A stretch of DNA of 24,632 nucleotides, taken from Candidatus Methanoperedentaceae archaeon. GTDB lineage: Archaea; Halobacteriota; Methanosarcinia; Methanosarcinales; Methanoperedenaceae. The stretch is taken from positions 1-24,632 of the forward strand of contig DAHXMQ010000262.1 in NCBI GenBank assembly GCA_027371625.1, given 5' to 3'. Positions within the stretch are counted from its first letter, which is position 1; the number at the start of each line of letters is the position of its first letter. The notes under the pieces are model-generated. The model worked only from the letters and a program-made list of their open reading frames with translations. It was not told where the DNA came from and did not search any database. Positions 14,418-20,856 of this stretch are shown here, in pieces. The position numbers and the translations under genes were made by a program.

Positions 14418-14534
14418 ATGTGTGATATGTCTGTATTCATAAAATGCCTCGAAGAAAAAATCCAGACCTTAAACAACGAACCTATAAACCGCGGCAATAG
14501 AGAGCGCGCATCCGATCAAGAGATACCTGTTTGA
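14418..14534 (+). CDS. 38-residue hypothetical small protein
   Basis: AAGGAGATGA sits 6-15 nt before the ATG, the same strong site as at 476. The protein MCDMSVFIKCLEEKIQTLNN... is an amphipathic helix followed by a polar tail. Its stop overlaps a TTG start of the next short frame (TTGA). The strong ribosome binding site is the main support. Confidence 0.45.
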   Translation: MCDMSVFIKCLEEKIQTLNNEPINRGNRERASDQEIPV

Positions 14535-14632
14535 AATGCCCTGACTGCGAACAAAAAAATCATAAAACGGTTAAAAAAAGGAAAGATATAAAACATGGAA
14601 ACCGATCAAAACGACAAAAACGACTCGGATAA
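14531..14632 (+). CDS. possible 33-residue basic protein starting with a CPDC pair
   Basis: TTG start overlapping the upstream stop. It encodes MKCPDCEQKNHKTVKKRKDI then HGNRSKRQKRLG, extremely basic, with the CxxC placed as in zinc-ribbon N-termini. It overlaps the next small frame. A nucleic-acid-binding peptide is possible; chance cannot be excluded. Confidence 0.3.
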   Translation: MKCPDCEQKNHKTVKKRKDIKHGNRSKRQKRLG

Positions 14633-14702
14633 TTTAGGATACGCTGAGCCCGAGTGCGTTCAAAAAATTTGGCACTCAATAATTCTAAAAGTTAATTTGT
14701 AA
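14595..14702 (+). CDS. possible 35-residue acidic small protein upstream of polB
   Basis: GGAAAG lies about 12 nt before the ATG. METDQNDKNDSDNLGYAEPE is acidic, the tail more hydrophobic (IWHSIILKVNL). It ends 12 nt before polB, so it may couple to it. Together with 14418 and 14531 it fills the 312-nt gap between the deaminase and the polymerase. Confidence 0.3.
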   Translation: METDQNDKNDSDNLGYAEPECVQKIWHSIILKVNL

Positions 14703-14714
14703 AGATGATATGCA

Positions 14715-17426
14715 ATGCGCGCGCAGGTAATTGACGTCGATTATATCAGCAGTAAAGAAACCAATGTTGTAAGACTTTACTGCAAAAATGAAGCAGGAGA
14801 AAGTATATGCCTCTCCGTACCCGGCTTTGAGCCCTATTTCTATGCAAGAAACTCAAACAACGTCAATCCCACAACACTGAAGCGAAAATTCTACCAGATA
14901 AAGAAAATAGAAGACGTAGAACGATACCTTCCTTTGGGATACCAGCGTGAGCCATCGAAATTGCTGAAGATAACAGTCCAGCACCCAAAACAGGTACCCG
15001 AAATCAGGGACGAAGTCAAGGAACTCGTTGGTGAAGTCTTTGAGACCGATATACTTTTCAAGAACAGGTATCTTGTTGATAAAAACATCAAAGGAATGGG
15101 ATGGATAAACTTACACCCTTCCATAGCTGATTACACGGGACAAGACGCCACTGATCATAAAAGCAAAAGCAATTGCAAGTTCAACATATTAGGTCATGCA
15201 GAACCCGTAAATTACCTTGCAAACGCCAGCTTCAAGTTCCTCTCACTGGATATAGAATGCCTCCCGCCTGAAGATGGAATGCCAGAGCCGTCCAAAGACC
15301 CGGTAATTATCATTAGCCTGGCATTCGACCCGCCTTTTAACGGAAAGAAATCCATTGTACTTACAGCAAAAAGCGCATCACTTCAATCGCAACCTGAACA
15401 AACTGAGCCTTTGAATACCACGGAAATGCTCGGAAACGAAGTAAAAATGCTCAACAGGTTCTCAAACATAGTCAAAGAATACGACCCCGATTTCATAGCA
15501 GGCTATAACTCGAACTCGTTTGATTTCCCCTATCTCATCGACAGAACTGCCGCGCTGGAAATAAATCTTCCGCTGGGGCGGGATGACCGCGGCAGCGTCT
15601 ATTACAAGAATTTTGGAATCATAACTAAAGTAACCATCACGGGGCGGGTGGCTGCTGATGCACTTCCTCTCATAAAAAGAGAATTCAGCCTGAAACAATA
15701 TCCTCTAGAATTCACTGCAAAACAACTTTTGAACGACGAAAAACTCGACATGAAACCAGAGGAAATGAGAAGAATATGGCTCAGCGCCAATGAAAGTATC
15801 GCAAAACTCGTTGAGTACTCGAGAAAAGATGCTCAGCTTGCCCTTGCGTTTTTCCTTAAACTTAAACTTCTGGATAAATACATAGCCCTTTCACGAACCA
15901 GCGGCATGCTGCTCCAGGATATCATCGACAGCGGACAATCGCAGATGATAGAAATGCTGCTTCTCAGAGCATTTCTCCTGGAAAAAAGAGTTATGCCACC
16001 GAAACCAGAACTTGAAGAAGATGCAGCCACCGATGCCAATGATGAGACGGATAGCAAAGATGACGACGGAGAGGAAGAACTGAAAGGCGGCGAAGTGCTT
16101 CCTCCAAAGAAAGGGCTGCTTGAAAACATCGTTATCTTGGATTATAAGTCACTGTATCCTACAATAATGATAGCGCACAACCTGTGCTATACAACCCAGA
16201 TCATGGATAACGACCCGGTAATCGCCAGCATTGACCAGAAAGACATTATCATAACACCTTCTGGGGCAAGATTCGTTTCGCCGTCCGTAAAAAAAGGCAT
16301 ACTACCCCAAATTCTTGAAAACCTTCTCAGCAAACGCGACGAAGCAAAGAAAGCCATGAAAGCCGCTTCGACTGATGATGAAAAAAGGATTCTTGACGCT
16401 CTGCAATATGCCCTCAAGATACTGCTCAACAGTTTCTACGGCTATTCGGGATACAGGAGAGCCAGGATTTTCAGTCTTGAAATAGCAAACAGCGTGACCG
16501 GATACGGGCGCGAGAACCTGCTGAGAACAAAAGACGTTATCCTGAACGAAATAAAAACAATACCGTACAAAGACTTTGTGATACCACTCTCTGTTGCCTA
16601 CGGTGACACGGACAGCACTTTTGTAATGTTGCTTGATTTCGCCAATCTCACAATAGAAGATGCCGAGATAATAGGCAAATCCATAACCGCAAAGATCAAT
16701 GAACGCCTGCCTAAACCCATGGAACTGCAATACGAATCTTTCGCCAAACGCGCTGTGTTCATGGCCAAGAAAAGATATGCCATATGGGTATTCGAAAAGA
16801 GCGATGAGGGCTGGAAGGATAAAATCAAAGTCAAAGGGATGGAAACTGTGAGAAGAGACTGGTGCGACCTCACGTCGAAAACTCTCTCCAGATGTCTTGA
16901 AATTGTACTCAAAGAAGGCAATATGGAAAAGGCAAAGAACTTGGTAACAAGCACAATCGATGCTCTGCGCAAATTCGATTACAGTGATAAAAGCATGCTC
17001 AAGGACCTGTTCCTCACAAAGAAATTATCTAAAAGAAATTACAAGAGCAAGCAGCCTCATCTGATTGTCGCTGAAAAGATATTCCGAAGGTCAGGAACCA
17101 GACTTCATATCGGAGACAGGATACCCTTTGTCATAATATCCGCAAAAGGCAAACTGTTCGCTGATAAAGCAGAGGATCCTGATTATGCCGTGGAACATAA
17201 ACTGAAACTGGATACCGATTATTATGTAGACAAGCAGATACTTCCGCCCATCAAAAGACTCTTTGATGGAATAGAGATCGAAATAAAGGACTTGAAAGCG
17301 GATAAAGCAAACAGAACTTTATTTGAATTTCATGGTGATGAAATAGTCGTATCGGAACCAATATTGCGTCCAGCCAAATCTTCTCCAAACAACGAACAGA
17401 AAAACTTATTCTCATTCGGGAATTAA
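14715..17426 (+). CDS. polB: family B DNA polymerase with 3'-5' exonuclease
   Basis: 903 residues. Exonuclease motifs: D179-I-E181 (Exo I), YNSNSFD 264-270 (Exo II), Y368SRKD372 (Exo III), all intact, so proofreading is expected. Polymerase motifs: A at D476YKSLYP482, B at K568ILLNSFYG576, C at Y629GDTDS634, with KKRY at 685-688. The last residues EQKNLFSFGN (894-903) are a PIP-box (Q-x-x-L-F-x-F) for docking to the PCNA at 9785. Residues 433-460 are a highly acidic Asp/Glu insertion between exonuclease and palm domains that is not typical of cellular archaeal PolB. The motif order and size are those of archaeal replicative PolB rather than protein-primed polymerases. The ribosome binding site is weak. 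Confidence 0.96.
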   Translation: MRAQVIDVDYISSKETNVVRLYCKNEAGESICLSVPGFEPYFYARNSNNVNPTTLKRKFYQIKKIEDVERYLPLGYQREPSKLLKITVQHPKQVPEIRDEVKELVGEVFETDILFKNRYLVDKNIKGMGWINLHPSIADYTGQDATDHKSKSNCKFNILGHAEPVNYLANASFKFLSLDIECLPPEDGMPEPSKDPVIIISLAFDPPFNGKKSIVLTAKSASLQSQPEQTEPLNTTEMLGNEVKMLNRFSNIVKEYDPDFIAGYNSNSFDFPYLIDRTAALEINLPLGRDDRGSVYYKNFGIITKVTITGRVAADALPLIKREFSLKQYPLEFTAKQLLNDEKLDMKPEEMRRIWLSANESIAKLVEYSRKDAQLALAFFLKLKLLDKYIALSRTSGMLLQDIIDSGQSQMIEMLLLRAFLLEKRVMPPKPELEEDAATDANDETDSKDDDGEEELKGGEVLPPKKGLLENIVILDYKSLYPTIMIAHNLCYTTQIMDNDPVIASIDQKDIIITPSGARFVSPSVKKGILPQILENLLSKRDEAKKAMKAASTDDEKRILDALQYALKILLNSFYGYSGYRRARIFSLEIANSVTGYGRENLLRTKDVILNEIKTIPYKDFVIPLSVAYGDTDSTFVMLLDFANLTIEDAEIIGKSITAKINERLPKPMELQYESFAKRAVFMAKKRYAIWVFEKSDEGWKDKIKVKGMETVRRDWCDLTSKTLSRCLEIVLKEGNMEKAKNLVTSTIDALRKFDYSDKSMLKDLFLTKKLSKRNYKSKQPHLIVAEKIFRRSGTRLHIGDRIPFVIISAKGKLFADKAEDPDYAVEHKLKLDTDYYVDKQILPPIKRLFDGIEIEIKDLKADKANRTLFEFHGDEIVVSEPILRPAKSSPNNEQKNLFSFGN

Positions 17427-17450
17427 AAGAGGGAAAGAAGGAGAAAAAAC

Positions 17451-17717
17451 ATGAAAATAACTATCTATTCAACACAAATCTGCCCAAACTGCAAGATGCT
17501 CAAAGAACTCTTGAAAACGAAAAGCATTGCTTTCAATGAGGAAAATATGGCGACGCCAGCTGCTCTCACCGAACTTAGCATGAATAACATATTCGCAAGA
17601 ACCGCGCCTGTGCTGAGAATCGATGATAAATTTTATACCAATGTTACAGAAGCCGGAAAATTAGACGTTTCGAAGATTGAGACAATCCTCAAATCACATG
17701 GAGCAGCGATAGGCTGA
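17451..17717 (+). CDS. glutaredoxin/NrdH-like redoxin
   Basis: 88 residues with the redox site C12PNC15 (TQICPNCKMLKELL) at the start of the first helix, a TAPVLRIDDKF cis-Pro/substrate loop and a final helix, the complete glutaredoxin fold. AAGGAG lies about 8-13 nt before the ATG. It is 24 nt after polB. Such small redoxins can reduce the active-site disulfide of class III ribonucleotide reductases in methanogens, so delivery of electrons to the NrdD at 11014 is a reasonable inference. A general thiol reductase role is the alternative. Confidence 0.85.
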   Translation: MKITIYSTQICPNCKMLKELLKTKSIAFNEENMATPAALTELSMNNIFARTAPVLRIDDKFYTNVTEAGKLDVSKIETILKSHGAAIG

Positions 17718-17736
17718 TTTTTACTTGTCTCGCGTC

Positions 17737-17760
17737 TATCCGGTGGTCTAGGGGGCTCCA
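17737..17760 (+). other. tRNA 5'-end-like fragment
   Basis: CCGGTGGTCTAGGGGG resembles the acceptor and D-arm start of archaeal tRNA-Val/Asp-type genes (GGTGGTCTAG). No anticodon arm or T-arm (GGTTCGAATCC) follows, so it is a fragment at most, perhaps from past integration near a tRNA. It could be chance. Confidence 0.25.
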
Positions 17761-17786
17761 ATAGCACTGACTAAAACTCGCCATAC

Positions 17787-18467
17787 ATGAAATTAGTGAA
17801 ATTTATGGAACAATGTACATTGTTTAATTTCAACAACGAAGGAAAAACGGCGGGGCAGTCGATCGCGAAATCCGCTATTACAATTCCCGATAGAACATTA
17901 ATGCCTGTCAAACCCACCCAGGTCGCAGCGCCTGCAAAAAGCGTCTATGACACGGAATATCTGTGCAAGTTAATATCAAAAAACCTGTCGATCTTCGATA
18001 TCCGAAGCTGGCCGCGCGGAATTAACCGAAAGGAATTTGACGCCCTCTGGGAGAATGACTTTACCGTCGGCGACGATGGGTGGTGGTTTGCAGGGCATTT
18101 TGCGTTTGCCGTCAGGGAAGCAAAGCGCCTTTTCCGCGCCGATAAAGAAAAGGTATGGGAAGAGATGCTGAAATACAAAAAGCAGCAGCTTACAGAATGG
18201 GAAAAGACATATCGCAGGGACGCTGATTGGGAATGGCAAACCGCAAATTCCAGCAGCACGCCCGAAGATGCAGAACACTGGCTGAACTGCTGCCAGACAA
18301 ATTGGTTGAACCTCAATACCGTTCTCAAAGAACTCGGAAAACCCGAAGAACCCTTGCCAGAAAAATACAAAATTGCGTTCTGCGATCCTCTCAAATGGGG
18401 CGAAGAAAAGAAAACCGAAAAAATAAAGGTTCGCAAAGGAAGGAAGTGTATCAATGAGATCGTTTGA
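17787..18467 (+). CDS. hypothetical protein with N-terminal PIP-box-like motif
   Basis: Residues 8-15 are EQCTLFNF, nearly the same as EQKNLFSF at the end of the element's PolB, so PCNA binding is likely. A later ATG at 17805 would begin directly with MEQCTLFNF. After a Pro/Ala-rich linker (to about residue 50) comes a domain rich in Trp: RSWPRGINRKEFDALWENDF, DDGWWFAGHFAFAVREAKRLF, WEKTYRRDADWEWQ and CCQTNWLNLNTVLKEL, mostly helical. The end is basic (KKTEKIKVRKGRK). I recognise no family. Position behind polB and the redoxin, plus the motif, suggests a replication-fork accessory protein. The next gene starts inside its 3' end. Confidence 0.75.
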   Translation: MKLVKFMEQCTLFNFNNEGKTAGQSIAKSAITIPDRTLMPVKPTQVAAPAKSVYDTEYLCKLISKNLSIFDIRSWPRGINRKEFDALWENDFTVGDDGWWFAGHFAFAVREAKRLFRADKEKVWEEMLKYKKQQLTEWEKTYRRDADWEWQTANSSSTPEDAEHWLNCCQTNWLNLNTVLKELGKPEEPLPEKYKIAFCDPLKWGEEKKTEKIKVRKGRKCINEIV

Positions 18468-18717
18468 AGAATCAATAGACTTCCTATGCAGATCTCTTAT
18501 ACATCCGATAAAAGGTTCGAAACCCCCTGCATGGACGACATTAGACAAAACAGAGGGCATCGAATTCAAGAACGGCAAACTTCGATCTTTCAGGATAATA
18601 TATGATAGAAGGATATACTGCAAACCAGCTTCAGAAAACATACAGGCGATAATTGATGTTATGCAACGTGAAAAGAAATGCGATAATTTTTTCACAAGAC
18701 ACCAAACAATAAAATGA
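18454..18717 (+). CDS. hypothetical 87-residue protein
   Basis: The start overlaps the upstream gene by 14 nt, with AAAGGAAGGAAG before it. MRSFEESIDFLCRSLIHPIK is an amphipathic helix; GIEFKNGKLRSFRIIYDRRIY looks like a beta hairpin; NIQAIIDVMQREKKC is a helix. The protein is basic. No motif recognised. It heads a row of six short, closely spaced genes that are probably one transcript. Confidence 0.6.
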   Translation: MRSFEESIDFLCRSLIHPIKGSKPPAWTTLDKTEGIEFKNGKLRSFRIIYDRRIYCKPASENIQAIIDVMQREKKCDNFFTRHQTIK

Positions 18718-18718
18718 G

Positions 18719-18931
18719 ATGATTCTCATGCTTGGAAATAAAAAAATTAAGAAAATAAAATGCCCCAATTGCGGTAAAGAAATAGACACTCTGGAAACAG
18801 TTGAGAAGGGCATATATGTGCTTAAGGACGGCTGCAACGACCCCACTAAGGACGTGCTGGAATGCAACTGTCCAGAGTGCGGCGAAGAGATAGAATACGA
18901 GGATCTTGTAAGGCTCGGAGTGATTGACTAA
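18719..18931 (+). CDS. 70-residue zinc-ribbon protein
   Basis: CPNC in IKCPNCGKEID and CNCPEC in LECNCPECGEEIE, with a further DGC between, form a complete CxxC...CxxC zinc ribbon. Start ATG 18719 is one base after the upstream stop; ATG 18728 (MLGNKKIKK) is an alternative. The next ATG overlaps its TAA. Proteins of this form bind nucleic acid or protein partners; specific role unknown. Confidence 0.7.
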   Translation: MILMLGNKKIKKIKCPNCGKEIDTLETVEKGIYVLKDGCNDPTKDVLECNCPECGEEIEYEDLVRLGVID

Positions 18932-19152
18932 TGAAAAAGCAAAAGACTGAGCATCAAAAGATGATGGATGAGATTGCTGCCATCATTGAAAAGTACGGCT
19001 ATAAAAATCAAGGTTACCAGCAAACATTGCCCGGCTGCGATGATGAGGTTCTCAGGTTCATCAAGGATAGAACACTCATAGATGTGGTGACCGATTTCGA
19101 AATAGACGATGAAACATACAAGTTGGTAATGCAATCCGAGGATGATGATTAA
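18931..19152 (+). CDS. hypothetical 73-residue acidic protein
   Basis: TAATG overlap with the zinc-ribbon gene shows coupling. The sequence is helix (HQKMMDEIAAIIEKYGY), a Cys-containing loop (TLPGCDDEVLRFIKD) and an acidic C-terminus (IDDETYKLVMQSEDDD). No motif recognised. The acidic tail could dock to a basic partner. Confidence 0.6.
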   Translation: MKKQKTEHQKMMDEIAAIIEKYGYKNQGYQQTLPGCDDEVLRFIKDRTLIDVVTDFEIDDETYKLVMQSEDDD

Positions 19153-19153
19153 A

Positions 19154-19387
19154 ATGGCAAAAATAAGGGTTAAAGTTCCACATGGATACACTGACCATGG
19201 TGAACTCGAAGCATATGTGAGAATTGTACATCAGCATCTGCGCTTTGCTGGTGTGGTCAAAATTCCTGAGTTCTACGACACCAAAAAGCCAATTGAATTC
19301 GTTATCGATGTTGAAATACCATGGGCCCAGAGCGTTGTAGATAGAATCAAATCGTTCGGAGATTCTGCCGAAATAATCGAGGACTGA
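19154..19387 (+). CDS. hypothetical 77-residue alpha/beta protein
   Basis: I start at ATG 19154 (MAKIRVKVPHGYTD), one base after the upstream stop and about 12 nt after GAGG; ATG 19142 would overlap. A strand (KIRVKVP), a helix (GELEAYVRIVHQHLRF), a strand (IEFVIDVEIP) and a helix (AQSVVDRIKSFG) suggest a ferredoxin-like fold. It has a faint resemblance in layout to the broken gene at 20360-20770, which also starts MA-I-R-K then a strand, VPDD and a helix. Function unknown. Confidence 0.6.
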   Translation: MAKIRVKVPHGYTDHGELEAYVRIVHQHLRFAGVVKIPEFYDTKKPIEFVIDVEIPWAQSVVDRIKSFGDSAEIIED

Positions 19388-19391
19388 AAAC

Positions 19392-19727
19392 ATGAAGCTT
19401 AAATGCCCCAAATGCGGTGAAGTGTCAGGATATTCAGGATACCCGCCGAATCCGCAAGCCTCCACGGTAGTATGCCTTACCTGCGGCTGGGCTGGCATGG
19501 GCGCTGCTTTCAAGCGCGTCTTTGAAAAAGGCGACAAGGTTAAGGTAAGGTTTGGAGGGTCCGTCCCGCCAATGTATAAACACGGCACTTTTGACCATTA
19601 TTCAGAGAACGGCAAATATGGATTCTTCATCTGGCAAAAACCAATGAGACATATACGGTACAGGATAATCCCGCCCACGATAAAGATTCTAAAGAGAAGA
19701 TCAGAAGCGTTTTTAATGGAGGAATAA
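19392..19727 (+). CDS. 111-residue protein with N-terminal zinc ribbon
   Basis: CPKCGE at residues 5-8 and CLTCGW about 20 residues later form the ribbon. It continues with FEKGDKVKVRFGGSVPPMYK HGTF, SH3/KOW-like beta strands, and a basic tail (IKILKRRSEAF). Zinc ribbon plus a beta-barrel is an arrangement seen in nucleic-acid-binding proteins. Four bases separate it from the gene before, one base from the gene after. Function unknown. Confidence 0.65.
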   Translation: MKLKCPKCGEVSGYSGYPPNPQASTVVCLTCGWAGMGAAFKRVFEKGDKVKVRFGGSVPPMYKHGTFDHYSENGKYGFFIWQKPMRHIRYRIIPPTIKILKRRSEAFLMEE

Positions 19728-19728
19728 A

Positions 19729-20298
19729 ATGGTAGACGAAATTATTAAAGAGCGTATGCTCAGAGAACTCAAGAAATCATTGACAGACCACTGGGGAAAT
19801 GATAACGATAGCGACAAGGTTCTCAGAGACATGTTCCTCACAGAGAGTGGTCAATGCATGCCAGACGGGTATCTGGGAGAGGACGTTCTTGTGGATATTG
19901 AAGACAAGTTCTACTTCTTCCTGTCTGCGATAAGAGACCAGTTTGAAAAGTATGCGGAGATATATGTGCAACCATCCTACGAGGATACGACCTCATTCTT
20001 CATAATCCTTGATAATAGACTTCTCTACAAAAACTACTGGAAAGCCTGGAATTTCTGGTTTGAATCGGAGGCAGACCTCGTTGATGAAATGTATAGAATA
20101 TACCTGATATTAAAAGCAAAGATAGAGGAAGCAAAGATGTACGCAATAATATATTGGACCGGGGGAGGGACAGAGGTTAAGCCGTTGCTGGATGATTCCG
20201 GCTCGCTGAAGACCTTCGACTCCCTCTTTATAGCAGACAGTGCAGCCGAGGAAATCCCCGAATCAAGGGTCATATCGATATCAGGCGTGGAAGAATAG
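19729..20298 (+). CDS. hypothetical 189-residue acidic protein
   Basis: GGAGGAATAAA lies directly before the ATG. N-terminal helix (IIKERMLRELKKSLTDHW), an aromatic middle (FYFFLSAIRDQFEKYAEIYV, FFIILDNRLLYKNYWKAWNF) and a helix with KAKIEEAKMYAIIYW. Its length and composition fit a compact alpha/beta enzyme or structural protein, but no active site is apparent. It has no Cys pair, unlike its neighbours. Part of the 18.4-20.8 kb gene row. Confidence 0.65.
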   Translation: MVDEIIKERMLRELKKSLTDHWGNDNDSDKVLRDMFLTESGQCMPDGYLGEDVLVDIEDKFYFFLSAIRDQFEKYAEIYVQPSYEDTTSFFIILDNRLLYKNYWKAWNFWFESEADLVDEMYRIYLILKAKIEEAKMYAIIYWTGGGTEVKPLLDDSGSLKTFDSLFIADSAAEEIPESRVISISGVEE

Positions 20299-20304
20299 AG
20301 GATA

Positions 20305-20370
20305 ATGAAGAAGGAACATCAGATATACGTTAATGCAATATACGGAAAGGAGTTAAAACATGGCAATTAG
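20305..20370 (+). CDS. possible 21-residue microprotein
   Basis: GAGG upstream and a short frame MKKEHQIYVNAIYGKELKHG that overlaps the start of the interrupted gene at 20360. Weak evidence; may be a coupling leader or chance. Confidence 0.2.
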   Translation: MKKEHQIYVNAIYGKELKHGN

Positions 20371-20410
20371 AAAATATTAACTCACAATAGAAATCAATGT
20401 ACCCGATGAC

Positions 20411-20770
20411 ATGCATGAGGAGGATTTCATTGATATAATACATGACGATATCAAACAGGCGACCGGCTGTCTTTCTGTCCGCGATTTTAAGGTAGTGAAA
20501 CCTCTCGAAGAAGCGGATATTATGCATTTGCTCGAAAAGCACGGCGACCTGATCACATGCTTCAACTGCGGAGAGAAGCTGACCGAAGTGCAAGGCATAC
20601 GATTGAATGATCACGCCAGAGCGAGGTTCATCGCAAAACTTATCCTTGATCCGGGACAGAGCCATTATCCCGTTGAACCGGATGAACCGGCAGGCATCTG
20701 TTTCATATGCGCCGAATGCGATAGGATTGGCGACAAGAACCAAACTCCAACCCCAACAAAACATATATAA
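20411..20770 (+). CDS. zinc-ribbon protein whose 5' part is cut by an in-frame TAA
   Basis: The downstream 119 residues carry CFNCGEKL (about 49-56) and FICAEC (about 97-102), a zinc ribbon, after a helix-strand segment (HEEDFIDIIHDDIKQATGC LSVRDFKVV). The natural start seems to be ATG 20360, with GGAAAGGAG 7-15 nt before it, reading MAIRKY, then TAA at 20378-20380, then LTIEINVPDDMHEED in the same frame. So a single base change (for example AAA to TAA) probably created the stop. ATG 20411 has no ribosome binding site of its own, and expression may need reinitiation. Function unknown; a paralogue-like layout is seen at 19154. Confidence 0.6.
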   Translation: MHEEDFIDIIHDDIKQATGCLSVRDFKVVKPLEEADIMHLLEKHGDLITCFNCGEKLTEVQGIRLNDHARARFIAKLILDPGQSHYPVEPDEPAGICFICAECDRIGDKNQTPTPTKHI

Positions 20771-20781
20771 GCCATAGGGAA

Positions 20782-20791
20782 TATTTAAATA
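20782..20791 (+). promoter_or_regulatory. archaeal TATA box upstream of the 411-residue gene
   Basis: TATTTAAATA is a near-ideal archaeal TATA box, preceded by a purine-rich BRE-like GGGAA. The transcript would begin about 25 nt later, near 20815. A CCACG/CGTGG stem with a 6-nt loop lies in the leader, and GAGGGA precedes the ATG at 20857. Confidence 0.6.
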
Positions 20792-20856
20792 CAAAGTCAT
20801 GGTTCCGACCACGCGAAACCGTGGCTCATATGTAAAAGTCAGAAGACAGAGGGAAC

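Noticed and set aside
17976..18695. 239-codon - strand frame opposite the 226-residue gene
   Set aside because: Rich in Phe/Cys, no ribosome binding site, and the + frame has a conserved-type PIP motif and context.
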